Positions 24,678 to 33,453 of a stretch of 64,000 nt of DNA are shown in pieces. A program made the position numbers and the translations under genes. The first letter of the stretch is position 1. Each line of letters opens with the position of its first letter. The DNA lies in NCBI GenBank assembly GCA_017535315.1, contig JAFXUD010000062.1, positions 146,051 through 210,050 on the forward strand, given 5' to 3'. Source of the stretch: Victivallales bacterium. Lineage in GTDB: Bacteria; Verrucomicrobiota; Lentisphaeria; Oligosphaerales; Oligosphaeraceae. Below the pieces are notes generated by a model, which was not told the origin of the DNA, made no database searches, and saw only the letters and a list, made by a program, of their open reading frames with translations.

Positions 24678-27600
24678 ATGAAGCAATTGTTTTTTCTTTG
24701 TCTTGTTCTCGTTTGTTTCTCCTCCTTTGGAGCCTTTGAGTTGTTTGACAAATCACCTGTGCAAGGCAATTTGCGGGAAGGGGCAGAGCTGGTGCCCGCA
24801 GGGGGGCAGGATGGCAGTGGCGCGTTGAAGATTTCTGGGGGTGACAAGGCGGCGCAGTATGGTTATTCCTACCGCTGGGAAAAAGCGGAATCTGGACAGC
24901 AGTACGGCATCAGTTTTGCGTATTTGCCAGCCGATAACTTCCAGGGAAGCGCAATGGTCGTTGTAAACTTTGCAAGTGGCAATTGGAGTTTTGATGCGAC
25001 CAAGGCATTGCACCGCAGTGTGCCCATCAGCAAGGGACGTTGGCTTCACAAGCAGGTCATTTTTACGGTGCCAGAGGGATTTGACCGTTGCGAGGCGACA
25101 ATAAGGCTTGACCATGTCCCTGCTGACAGTTTTTTGCTGGTGGACAACCTGCGTGCAGCAAATATATCCAATGAAAAATCCGCCTCTTTCTTCAAGGCGC
25201 GTTTCCTTGATACAATCTTTGACAATTGGACGTTTCTTGGACAGCAGCATTTCGAGCATTATTCCCTCGGGCCAGGCGCGGCTGTGGTCATGGATTGGAA
25301 GCAGGCCAAGGCTGGTGAATCCTTTTTGGAAATACATGGCGACGGCTCCAAGATGCAGTATCCGCTTATCATCTACAATCTGGCTGTGGCACCCGATCGC
25401 AATTACCGTTTTTCCTGCTGGTACAATGCCTCAAAACACTTTAGTGCAGGCATCAAGCTGTTCATGTTCGAGTGCATGGACGATAACCGCAGGCACCTTG
25501 ATCAGCCGCGTGTTGCGGTGAAGGCCACCGATGGCGAATGGAAAGAGCTGGTATTTGATTTCAAGACGCCTGCCAATGCCACGCTACTGGACATCATGTT
25601 CAACATGAGGATGTTTCCCGCAGATGCCGTCATCCGCATTGACCAGCTTAAGTTCGAGGAGGGCACAGTGGGACCTGACCTCCGCCAGAACTTCGTGCCA
25701 GCTGAAAAGACGATGTCCATTTTCTGTCCTGTGTTGGGCAATCTGGGAGAGGTTTCCGCTGTGCACAACACCTATGAGGTGGTCGATATGAAAGGCCACC
25801 TTTTCCGCAAGTTGGAAAGCGCCGCAAACGAAACTTTGAAAGTCAAGTTGGACGATTATCCTGACGGCGAGTATATGCTTCACGCCAAGATTGCCCTTTC
25901 AGACGGCAACACAATGGAAGCGGAACCACGTCATTTCGGCGTATATAAGGATCCTTACTGGAAAAATGAGCTGGGCATGCTTGCTGATGAGGCGGAGGCG
26001 CCAGCCCCGTGGTGCAATCTTACCCGCAATGGAAATATCATCACTGCCTGGAATGGTACATACCGTTTCGGAAATGAGCTGGAATTGGAGCAGATGACAG
26101 AGAAGGGCGGAACTGCACTGCTGAAGCGCGGAATAGCCGTCACTGCGGCTGGACAGCGCCTTTCGGCGGCTGGTGATATTGTCTGGAAGGACGGGCATTC
26201 AAGGATAGTCGGAAAAGTACCTGTGGCAACGGAGAATGGTCTGCAGGGAAGCCTTGCGATGACGATGGACTATATGGGCTTTGTGCGCTATGCTCTTGAT
26301 ATCAACGTATCAGCACAAGGTATTGACGACGTGAGTGTGGCATACGCTGTCAACGATGTGGAATTTATCCACAGGTCGGATGGCACCTGGAGCCAGATTG
26401 GAGCCATTGATTTGGAGGCAGACAAGCATTGGGAGACAAAGCGTCGCTACCACGAGATGATGCTGGGGAATGTGGAAAGGGGGATTGCCTGGTATTCCCC
26501 GAAATCATATCCCGCCGTCAGTGATTTTGACCATGCCGTCACGGTTGCGGATGTCGATGGCTCCTTCAGGGTTCGCTTAGTGAACGCCCCCCTTGATGCA
26601 ACGACTGGCAAACCGTACAAACTGGAGTTTGCCGTCATGCCCTGGCCATTCCGACCTTCTGCCGAACACTGGAAACATCTACGCTTCCGTGCATACAATT
26701 ACACTAATTTCAATATGATGAGCAGCATGAAGCCAATGAAATACGTAGGACTTCCCGCCAGCAAAAATGACAATGAAACAATGGAACACGCCATGAGGCT
26801 TCAGGAACCAGGTGCGGTGGGAACCCTTTACCAGATTCCATTCTACATAACGGACACAATGCCTGAATACCGCTATTTTGAATCTGAATGGCAGGGTTAC
26901 CCTGCACGGTATTATGTGCTGAAGAACTTCGGCAAGAACGCCAAGATGCGCAAATGTGATACGCGGAATCGTCTCTGGCAGGATTTGTACTGTTACATGT
27001 GCGTGGAGTATCTGAAGAAGTTCCCTTGGCGAGGATTCTACTATGATTGCTATGGCTCGGATTTGCTGACCGTAAACGGCGAGCAGTTTCACCCGACATT
27101 TGAGACGCGCCAGTTCCACGAGAGAATCTACCTCACTACCAACCTGGTTCACCCAGGATTCTTCACATTCACCCACGCAGGTGGGCAGCAGGCATGCACC
27201 TCCGCTGGATTCACGGATGTAACCCTGATGGGAGAGCAGTACAGGGCTTCCTGCATGCTTCACAACTACTATCTTGAGTTTCTCACGCTCAACCAGTTCA
27301 GGTATGAAAACGCAGTTCGCATCGGACCTGACAGGATGTTCCTGCCGCAGTATCGCCAGCCAGACAAAATAGCCTCCCCTGAAATCGCAGTCCATGCGGT
27401 TGGGTTGGCTTTCCTGCACAATTGCATGCTCTATCCAAGTTTCATCAATGGTGATGTCTGCAAGCGCATGATTTGCTGGCTGTATGGCTTCGGTCTGGAG
27501 AACGCCAGCTTCTTCCCGTATTGGAAGAGTAATCCAGACGAAACCACCACGAATGATGCGACTGTTCCAATCAGCTATTGGAAGAACGAAAGAGGTTTTC

Positions 27601-27776
27601 TGGCGACTGTGCTTAACTCCACAAAGGAGACAAAAACTGTCAGAGTCAACCTGCCAGAAAAGAGCGGAAAGATATTTCTGTTGAATCCGCTTGACGGCGG
27701 CGAGACGCCTTTTGCTTCAGAACAGGAACTGACACTGCCCCCCTATCAGGCAGTGCTGATAAGGGGAGAAAAGTAG
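24678..27776 (+). CDS. Large secreted glycosidase-like protein (DUF6067/GH123-type suspected)
   Basis: A 1032-residue exported protein. The ATG at 24678 is chosen because it has GGGAG upstream and begins the signal peptide MKQLFFLCLVLVCFSSFGA; a start eight codons upstream would precede it with charged residues. Residues about 20-330 hold two beta-sandwich, CBM-like modules (EKAESGQQYGISFAYLPADN, NYRFSCWYNASKHFSAGIKL). A catalytic-looking region (about 430-960) follows with YLKKFPWRGFYYDCYGSD and FTFTHAGGQQA. A C-terminal beta domain ends the chain. The layout resembles DUF6067/GH123-like proteins common in Lentisphaerota; that placement is tentative and the substrate unknown. Confidence 0.5.
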   Translation: MKQLFFLCLVLVCFSSFGAFELFDKSPVQGNLREGAELVPAGGQDGSGALKISGGDKAAQYGYSYRWEKAESGQQYGISFAYLPADNFQGSAMVVVNFASGNWSFDATKALHRSVPISKGRWLHKQVIFTVPEGFDRCEATIRLDHVPADSFLLVDNLRAANISNEKSASFFKARFLDTIFDNWTFLGQQHFEHYSLGPGAAVVMDWKQAKAGESFLEIHGDGSKMQYPLIIYNLAVAPDRNYRFSCWYNASKHFSAGIKLFMFECMDDNRRHLDQPRVAVKATDGEWKELVFDFKTPANATLLDIMFNMRMFPADAVIRIDQLKFEEGTVGPDLRQNFVPAEKTMSIFCPVLGNLGEVSAVHNTYEVVDMKGHLFRKLESAANETLKVKLDDYPDGEYMLHAKIALSDGNTMEAEPRHFGVYKDPYWKNELGMLADEAEAPAPWCNLTRNGNIITAWNGTYRFGNELELEQMTEKGGTALLKRGIAVTAAGQRLSAAGDIVWKDGHSRIVGKVPVATENGLQGSLAMTMDYMGFVRYALDINVSAQGIDDVSVAYAVNDVEFIHRSDGTWSQIGAIDLEADKHWETKRRYHEMMLGNVERGIAWYSPKSYPAVSDFDHAVTVADVDGSFRVRLVNAPLDATTGKPYKLEFAVMPWPFRPSAEHWKHLRFRAYNYTNFNMMSSMKPMKYVGLPASKNDNETMEHAMRLQEPGAVGTLYQIPFYITDTMPEYRYFESEWQGYPARYYVLKNFGKNAKMRKCDTRNRLWQDLYCYMCVEYLKKFPWRGFYYDCYGSDLLTVNGEQFHPTFETRQFHERIYLTTNLVHPGFFTFTHAGGQQACTSAGFTDVTLMGEQYRASCMLHNYYLEFLTLNQFRYENAVRIGPDRMFLPQYRQPDKIASPEIAVHAVGLAFLHNCMLYPSFINGDVCKRMICWLYGFGLENASFFPYWKSNPDETTTNDATVPISYWKNERGFLATVLNSTKETKTVRVNLPEKSGKIFLLNPLDGGETPFASEQELTLPPYQAVLIRGEK

Positions 27777-27792
27777 GGTCAGTTCTGCTATA

Positions 27793-27947
27793 ATGAGGTA
27801 AAAAACTACCATCGGAATGCGCATTGATATGAACTCATTGGCGTTGGCAACGCCTCTCGCCGCACGAAAGTGCGGCTTCGAGCCGTCGCCTTAGCCACTG
27901 CGCCCATCTCTTAGCGCATTCCGTGCTTGTTTTGAAAATTACCTCAT
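27793..27947. repeat. Nested palindromic element between convergent genes
   Basis: Outer arms ATGAGGTAA (27793-27801) / TTACCTCAT (27939-27947) and middle arms CGGAATGCGC (27813-27822) / GCGCATTCCG (27914-27923) enclose two inner hairpins: GGCGTT-GGC-AACGCC (27840-27854) and CCGCAC-GAAA-GTGCGG (27860-27875, GNRA loop). All four stems are perfect. It fills the 183-base gap between two convergent genes, so bidirectional termination is possible, but terminal inverted arms also suggest a MITE-like or REP-like unit. CGAAGCCGC...GCGGCGAG on its minus strand resembles the repeat at 58306. Confidence 0.7.
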
Positions 27948-27959
27948 AATCTCACTCCC

Positions 27960-30131
27960 TCATTTTGCTGATTCGCCAGCCTTGAAGACATTCTTCTGGA
28001 GAATGTTGTTGATCTGGTTCTTCATCTCTATAAGGATTGCATCGCTGTTTTTTTCATTGCCCAGGAAGTAACTGGAGGCATTTGCGAGTTTTTCCTTCAA
28101 GGCGTTGATGGCGTTGACGAAGCTGTCGAGGGCAGCCTTGACGGCGCTGGACAGGGCATCGAACACCTCATTCAGAATGTCGTTGAAGAAATCCGTAATC
28201 GTGTTCATCAAGTTGGACATGAAGTTCTTGGCGAAGTCCATCAGTTTTTGGGCAAGATTGTTGAGTGTGTCGGTGATTTTGGAGATGAGATCCTGCATGG
28301 CATTGGCAAAATCGCCATCCTTGAGGGCATTCCAGCAGTTGGTCAAGGCATCCATGATGCCTCCGCCGTTCAGGCCGAGTGCATCGAAAACCTGTTCCAG
28401 AATAGGGTATTTTTGTGCAAGGGAGTTCAAGAGCCCGTCAATCTTCTTCTCCAGTTCGTCCGTGGCAATGGTGGTACCTGCATTGACAAGATTGTCGAGG
28501 AAGTTGCTTGCATCGCCGTCAAGGAGGGCGGCTATGGCCTCTTTCGCTTTGTCTCCTGCCTCCTTTCCGAACTTCTCACTAACGATATTGCCGACAAAAT
28601 CGGCGGCTCCGCCCTTGGCGGTGTCCCATGCTGCTTCCCAGTCACCGTTGACGGCTGACTCGATGGCTTCCATGACCTCCTGCTTTTGTTCGTCGGTGAG
28701 GTCGGTCTGCTCCAGTAGGCTGGCGATGCCATCCTTGGCGGCGTTTGTAACCAGGTCTTCAAGACCATCGGTGATGGCATTCACACCCTCGCCCTCGGCA
28801 ATGGAGGTCAAAAACTCCTTTGCGGCATCGGCGGTCCCAGGGGGCAGGTACTCGTCGATAATCTTGTTCAGACCGTCTTCAAGCGCCTCTTCGAGGGTCA
28901 TCTCGCCATCGGCGATTTTCTGTGCATAATCTTCAATGGCTTGCGCAGCCTCTTTGCCGATATATTTTTCGAGCTGCTCTTCCGCTTTGGAGATCGCGAT
29001 GTCTTTTGCAAGGTCGAGGAGCTCATTGGCAACGTTGGTGAGACCTGCGGCGATCTTGTCGGCCAGCTCGTTGGCCTCATCAACGACCTCTTGGTCATAA
29101 CCTTCCTCCTCCAGCTCCTTGGCGAGTTCGCGAGCAGCCTCCTCGCGCTCCTCCTTGGGCTTGGATTCATCGTTGACGGTGTCAAGTAGGTTGTCGATGT
29201 GATCATCGCGGGTATCGTTATAATTGTCGGAAGTATCTTTGACGGTATCTTTCACCGTATCTTTGGTGACCTTGTCTTCGGTTTTATCAACGGCCTTGTC
29301 CAACTCCTTGTCAACGTTGTCACCGCCTTTATCAATGGCGCCCTTCATTTCCTCAGCGCAGGTCATGAGAGCCTTCTTGTCTTCGTCGGGCAGGTCGGAA
29401 TCCTCAACCTCGTCCTTGAACTCATCAAGCAAATCCTCAATCATGTCCTTGATGTCATCGTACTTGTCCTTAAGGTCGGAGGCTTTGTCATAGAGGTCAT
29501 AGAGCTTCTTGAGCTTGCTTATGATATTCAGGAGGTCATTGAGCTTGTCGGCTGCGAAGAGAGCGGCAATACCCGTGATGAGGTCTTTCAGCTTGTCAAA
29601 GACGCTCGGACCATCGTCCTTCTTCTTATCATCGCCTTTGGGCTCATTCCCCTTGGGCTCATCCCCTTTTGGCTCGTCTTTTTTCGGCTCATCGACTTTC
29701 GGCTCATCCTGCTTTGGTTGGTCTGCTTTGGGCTCGTCTGCTTCAGGTTCTTTCCCTTTCCCTTCCATAAGCTGTCCTGCTCCTCCTTTGTTCTCCATGT
29801 CTTGACCGCTGCCAACCACGAAGTTCCAGACAGTTCCAATGACATTGCCAAGGGTGTCAACCACTTTTCCAGCGGTATCTGTGACTTTTCCAATCACGTT
29901 GCCATATTGATCCACGACCGTTCCCGCCTTGTCTGCAATGTAACCAACCACATTGCCTGCAGCATCGACGACTTTCTCCCCAATTTCGCCGACGCCACTC
30001 TTTACCTCCGAAGTCGTGTTGGAAACTTCCGACTTGAAATCATTCCACAAATCCCCTAATAGGCTGTCAGCAGGCACAACCAGTTGGAACGAAAGCAAAG
30101 CCGCCAAAAATATGCGTAAAAACTTGTTCAT
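27960..30131 (-). CDS. Secreted acidic helical repeat protein, family not recognised
   Basis: A 723-residue exported protein starting with a signal peptide (about 1-23). Residues about 57-101 contain a repeat built on GNV(V/I)G-x-(V/I)-x-D (AAGNVVGYIAD, QYGNVIGKVTD, TLGNVIGTVWN). Residues about 129-168 are imperfect pentapeptides of the type DEPKx (ADEPK, ADQPK, QDEPK, VDEPK, KDEPK, GDEPK). The remaining 550 residues are very acidic and predicted helical, with coiled-coil-like segments, a Val-Lys-Asp-Thr run (DTVKDTVKDTS) and a less charged C-terminal helical region. I cannot assign a function; a surface, periplasmic or matrix structural protein is possible. AAGGAGGAG precedes the ATG, which overlaps the upstream stop by four bases. 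Confidence 0.8.
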   Translation of the reverse strand: MNKFLRIFLAALLSFQLVVPADSLLGDLWNDFKSEVSNTTSEVKSGVGEIGEKVVDAAGNVVGYIADKAGTVVDQYGNVIGKVTDTAGKVVDTLGNVIGTVWNFVVGSGQDMENKGGAGQLMEGKGKEPEADEPKADQPKQDEPKVDEPKKDEPKGDEPKGNEPKGDDKKKDDGPSVFDKLKDLITGIAALFAADKLNDLLNIISKLKKLYDLYDKASDLKDKYDDIKDMIEDLLDEFKDEVEDSDLPDEDKKALMTCAEEMKGAIDKGGDNVDKELDKAVDKTEDKVTKDTVKDTVKDTSDNYNDTRDDHIDNLLDTVNDESKPKEEREEAARELAKELEEEGYDQEVVDEANELADKIAAGLTNVANELLDLAKDIAISKAEEQLEKYIGKEAAQAIEDYAQKIADGEMTLEEALEDGLNKIIDEYLPPGTADAAKEFLTSIAEGEGVNAITDGLEDLVTNAAKDGIASLLEQTDLTDEQKQEVMEAIESAVNGDWEAAWDTAKGGAADFVGNIVSEKFGKEAGDKAKEAIAALLDGDASNFLDNLVNAGTTIATDELEKKIDGLLNSLAQKYPILEQVFDALGLNGGGIMDALTNCWNALKDGDFANAMQDLISKITDTLNNLAQKLMDFAKNFMSNLMNTITDFFNDILNEVFDALSSAVKAALDSFVNAINALKEKLANASSYFLGNEKNSDAILIEMKNQINNILQKNVFKAGESAK

Positions 30132-31108
30132 TTCTTCTCCTCCTTGCTTTTATTCCAGATTGCCATAAGTTCGTCGGAGGCCATCAGGTCATACCACTCC
30201 ATAATACGGGAGATGCCTTTGCGCAGATAGGTCACCGTGACGATGATACGCGGCATGGCGGAATTGAAGAAAACGAACAGAGTCGCCTCTTTTCCAGGGA
30301 AGTAGCAATAAGGAATGAAGTTCTCGCGCAACTTTGGGTTGAGTTGGGCAAACTGCGGCACGAAGCCTGCACCGCCATCTTTGAAATAGTGCATCATCTT
30401 CTCCTCATGTCCTCCAGTCAGGAAGAGTGACATGCGTTGCGCCTCACGTTTCATTGGCTTGTTTTGCAGAAACTTCAATAGCAGCTTGAGGCGGACGGCC
30501 GATCGGATTTGGATGCGCTCGGTGTCCTTGGGGTCGTTTAGCATTAGGCGGGTCAGCTCTGCTTGTGCCTTTGGCGCATAGACGGTCTTGTAATGCTTGG
30601 TTGTGCGTGAGGTGACATTCCAAAGGTCAACGGCATACGGGTTGGCCTTTGGTACCGTCCCTTCCACATCGGCGGGATTCGCCGCGTATGGTTCACCGCG
30701 GAACTTGCATCCGCTGACAAAGGCGAAATTCTCGATCTTTGGGACTTCGGGCAGACCTGTGGAGTTCAGCAGTAAGATGGTATCCCAGAAGGGATTGTAG
30801 AGAGCCGAGTAGTTGAGGTTGCTGTCTCCCAAAACCATGGAACCCGTGAAAAAATCATTGAGCTGCTCTTCGGCGTACTCTGTTGCCAGCCGTTTCCAAC
30901 GGATTTCCGCGCGCGGACTGAAAAACGTCTTGACGGCTCCCGCAGTATCCTTGCAGCCGATTTCACGGAGCGTCGCGGTTGTGTATAAGGCTTTTGTCGC
31001 CATCACCTTTGCCTCGTCAATGGGTTTTGCTTCTTCTGCACAAAAAGCGGAGAGCGGAGTCAGGCTGGTGCAGAGTGCCAGCAAGAGTATTCGTTTGAGT
31101 TTTTTCAT
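30128..31108 (-). CDS. Secreted protein of unknown family, first gene of the acidic-protein operon
   Basis: A 326-residue exported protein with a signal peptide (MKKLKRILLLALCTSLTPLS, to about 24). No family recognised. The mature chain is mixed alpha/beta with RAEIRWKRLATEYAEEQLND, FAFVSGCKFRGEPYAANPAD, RMSLFLTGGHEEKMMHYF and RIIVTVTYLRKGISRIMEWY. Its two Cys (SGCKF and IPYCYF) could form a disulphide. It overlaps the acidic repeat gene as ATGA, so the two are translationally coupled and probably work together outside the cytoplasm. It has its own TATAAT promoter. Confidence 0.75.
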   Translation of the reverse strand: MKKLKRILLLALCTSLTPLSAFCAEEAKPIDEAKVMATKALYTTATLREIGCKDTAGAVKTFFSPRAEIRWKRLATEYAEEQLNDFFTGSMVLGDSNLNYSALYNPFWDTILLLNSTGLPEVPKIENFAFVSGCKFRGEPYAANPADVEGTVPKANPYAVDLWNVTSRTTKHYKTVYAPKAQAELTRLMLNDPKDTERIQIRSAVRLKLLLKFLQNKPMKREAQRMSLFLTGGHEEKMMHYFKDGGAGFVPQFAQLNPKLRENFIPYCYFPGKEATLFVFFNSAMPRIIVTVTYLRKGISRIMEWYDLMASDELMAIWNKSKEEKK

Positions 31109-31146
31109 GGTTTTCTTTGTTATTTATCCAAGGGTGAATGAAAACT

Positions 31147-31175
31147 ATTATATGTGGGAAATTACCCCATGAAAA
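31147..31175 (-). promoter_or_regulatory. Promoter of the secreted acidic-protein operon
   Basis: On the minus strand TTTTCA (31175-31170), 17 bases and a perfect TATAAT (31152-31147). The -35 overlaps the last codons of the lipoyl-SDR gene, giving the operon its own promoter inside the minus-strand gene series. Confidence 0.55.
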
Positions 31176-32484
31176 GACCGCCGTCAATGGAGATGACTTG
31201 GCCTGTTATGTAGTCGGCCTCGTCTGAGCAGAGGAAGGCGACTAGGGCGGCGACGTCCTGCGGTTTGCCAAGGCGGCGTGTGGGGATTTCACGCAGGATA
31301 TCCTTCATCTTGACAGGCGGGATATTGGCTGTCATGGGGGATTCAATGAAGCCTGGGCTGACGGCGTTTACACGGATGCCAAGCCCCGCCATCTCTCGGG
31401 CGGCAGAGCGTGTCAACCCTACAAGTCCTTCCTTGGCGGCGGCATAGTTGGCACGGTTGGCAGAGCCCATGCGACCCGCGTCCGAGGCAAGCGAGACAAT
31501 GCGCCCCCAGCGCTGTCGCGCCATCGGCATGGAGACTTCCCGCATGAGACGGAAGGGGGCGTTCAGGTTCAACTCAATGGAGGAGGCCCACTGCTCATCG
31601 GTCATAAAGGAAACGGTGGCATCGTTCAGCCGCCCCGCGTTGTTGACTAGAATGTCAATGCGCCCCCACTTGGCAAGAACATTCTGTACAAGCTTTTTGC
31701 ATTGTTCGGGTGAGGCGAGGTCGGCTGTGAACACAGCAGCCAGCGCAGGTGCAAGTTCTTGCGCCAGTGCCTCCGCCTTGGCGGTGTTGCTATTGCTATG
31801 AAGCGCCACGGCAATGCCCTTGGCAGATAGCGCACGGGCAATGGCGGAGCCTATCGCACCCGAAGCCCCCGTTATCAACGCAACACGCTGTCCGATGGCC
31901 GTTACAGGCGCGGCAACCTGTGTGGGCTTTGGAACGACTGGAGTGGCCACTGCTGGGGCAGGAGACGTGGTTGGTGCTGGTGTAATCGTTGTACCTTGCT
32001 TGGAGGCGATGAACTCCTCAACATCCTTGCGGTGGACGGTGTCGCGCTTGCAAAAGGCGGCGACCTCGTCCAGCGAGATGTTGTTCTGCTTGGCAAAGGC
32101 CTTTGCGGCGGGGGCGACCTTGTAGGCGGGCTTCTGTGGTGCGACCTCTGGGACGATGCCCGACAGGTCGATGGAGAGCGCATTTGACTGCAAGTGGCTG
32201 CGCATCAGCTCCTCGTTGGAAGCGGTTACATCAGGGGCGGCCTCGCCCTCTGCACCGATGGCGCAAATCACGTAACCGAGCGGGACGGTGCTTTTTTCCT
32301 GAGCAAAGATGCCTAGGATGATTCCGTCGCAGGGAGCCTCGAACTCCTCCACGACCTTGTCGGAGATAAGCTGCACAAGGATGTCACCTTGTCTGACTTT
32401 CTGCCCGACGGAGACAGACCAGGGGCCGATGGTGGCCTCGTCCATGTTTTCATATAGTTTTGGAAGCTGGATTTGCGTGGACAT
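31162..32484 (-). CDS. Lipoyl domain + E3-binding domain + short-chain dehydrogenase fusion
   Basis: A 440-residue fusion without a known counterpart to me. Residues 1-78 are a biotinyl/lipoyl domain (IQLPKLYENMDEATI, GQKVRQGDILVQLISDKVVE) with Lys43 in SDKV as the likely lipoylation site. Residues about 122-160 resemble the peripheral-subunit-binding domain of E2 proteins (VAPAAKAFAKQNNIS, HRKDVEEFI), though the usual GTG-GRI loop is replaced. A Pro/Ala/Thr linker (about 165-196) leads to an SDR resembling FabG: TGASGAIG at 205-212, NNAG at 281-284, Ser334, Tyr347 and Lys351. The E2 acyltransferase domain is absent. The ATG at 32484 is chosen over an upstream TTG. It lies 17 bases after the NAD-epimerase gene, in the same operon. 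Confidence 0.85.
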   Translation of the reverse strand: MSTQIQLPKLYENMDEATIGPWSVSVGQKVRQGDILVQLISDKVVEEFEAPCDGIILGIFAQEKSTVPLGYVICAIGAEGEAAPDVTASNEELMRSHLQSNALSIDLSGIVPEVAPQKPAYKVAPAAKAFAKQNNISLDEVAAFCKRDTVHRKDVEEFIASKQGTTITPAPTTSPAPAVATPVVPKPTQVAAPVTAIGQRVALITGASGAIGSAIARALSAKGIAVALHSNSNTAKAEALAQELAPALAAVFTADLASPEQCKKLVQNVLAKWGRIDILVNNAGRLNDATVSFMTDEQWASSIELNLNAPFRLMREVSMPMARQRWGRIVSLASDAGRMGSANRANYAAAKEGLVGLTRSAAREMAGLGIRVNAVSPGFIESPMTANIPPVKMKDILREIPTRRLGKPQDVAALVAFLCSDEADYITGQVISIDGGLFMG

Positions 32485-32501
32485 GGTATTGCAGTTTGTT
32501 A

Positions 32502-33404
32502 TCAATGAAGAAGGGAGGCGGTATGGATTCTCAGGCCTTCAGCCAATGGCATCTGCGGCATGTAGAGGCCGTCGGCCTTCAGTTTGGCCAGGTCATAGAC
32601 GCGGTGGCATAGGAAGGAGATGTTTTCAGGATGCTGCGCCTTGTACTCCTGGATGGGAAGCTCCTTGATTTTTAGCGGGCGATTCAGATAGTCCGCGATA
32701 ATTTTATAGTAGGTGGCGGATTCGGCGATTTCAGGACCCGCGCAGTTGTAGAACTGGCAGCAGGACTTGGGAACATCGACGCAACTCAAGATGACCTTTG
32801 CCAAATCCTCCGCGTAGATGGGCTGTTGGAGCAGCGTTCCCGCCGCCGCCAGCTCCAACGGCTCGCCGCGTAGGATACGGGCAATCAGCTCGGGGTCGCG
32901 TCCGTGGTTGGGCAGGCAGCCCAGCTTCGAGTTTGGACCGTAGATGTGGCATGGACGGAAAATGGTCCAGTGGGAGAAGCCGCCGTTCTGCGCGGCGTTC
33001 AGGAACACCTCTTCGCAGCGGCGCTTGTTCGCACCGTAACTGTCATCCGTCAGAAAATGCATATTGGTTTCGGGCTGCGGGAACTGGCGGAACGCAGGGT
33101 CATAGACGAAGTCCGTCGAGATGAAGGCGAAACGGGCGCATCTTGGCGCGAGGGCGAAGACATCCTGCATGGCGTCGGGTCGCTTGAAGCCGAAGCAATC
33201 CACGATGAAGTCGAAGCAGCCTGCATTGGCGATGGCGGCTTCCAGCGAGCCAGGGGTGAAACGATCCGCCGTAATCTGTTTCAGGCCAGCGGGGATGGGT
33301 TTAATGCCACGTGTGACGACAGTCACGTCATGTCCTGCTTCCAACGCCACTTTTGCCAATGTGCCGCTTACGAATCCTGTACCGCCGATAAGTAGAATCT
33401 TCAT
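32502..33404 (-). CDS. NAD-dependent epimerase/reductase (extended SDR)
   Basis: A 300-residue extended short-chain dehydrogenase opening MKILLIGGTGFVSG, a Rossmann dinucleotide motif. It has FAFISTDFVY, the SYGANKRRCE active-site Tyr-x3-Lys, and FRPCHIYGPNSKLG, as in sugar-nucleotide epimerases and related reductases. The start is the ATG with GGAG upstream; a longer in-frame reading has no conserved sequence. The substrate is unknown. Its partner gene, a lipoyl-SDR fusion, follows at once, so both may act on one carbonyl/hydroxyl intermediate; this is inference. Confidence 0.75.
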   Translation of the reverse strand: MKILLIGGTGFVSGTLAKVALEAGHDVTVVTRGIKPIPAGLKQITADRFTPGSLEAAIANAGCFDFIVDCFGFKRPDAMQDVFALAPRCARFAFISTDFVYDPAFRQFPQPETNMHFLTDDSYGANKRRCEEVFLNAAQNGGFSHWTIFRPCHIYGPNSKLGCLPNHGRDPELIARILRGEPLELAAAGTLLQQPIYAEDLAKVILSCVDVPKSCCQFYNCAGPEIAESATYYKIIADYLNRPLKIKELPIQEYKAQHPENISFLCHRVYDLAKLKADGLYMPQMPLAEGLRIHTASLLH

Positions 33405-33453
33405 GGTTTTCTCCAATGACGAGGCTACACTGCACTGATGTGTGCAATCACCT

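Noticed and set aside
29199..30059. 286-codon hydrophobic frame on the plus strand
   Set aside because: Antisense to the acidic repeat gene; Asp/Glu/Lys codons read as Ile/Leu/Val/Phe on the other strand, giving a false membrane-protein look.
32485..32505. TTG start for the lipoyl-SDR gene
   Set aside because: It would overlap the upstream stop and add seven unconserved residues; the lipoyl domain begins right after the ATG at 32484.
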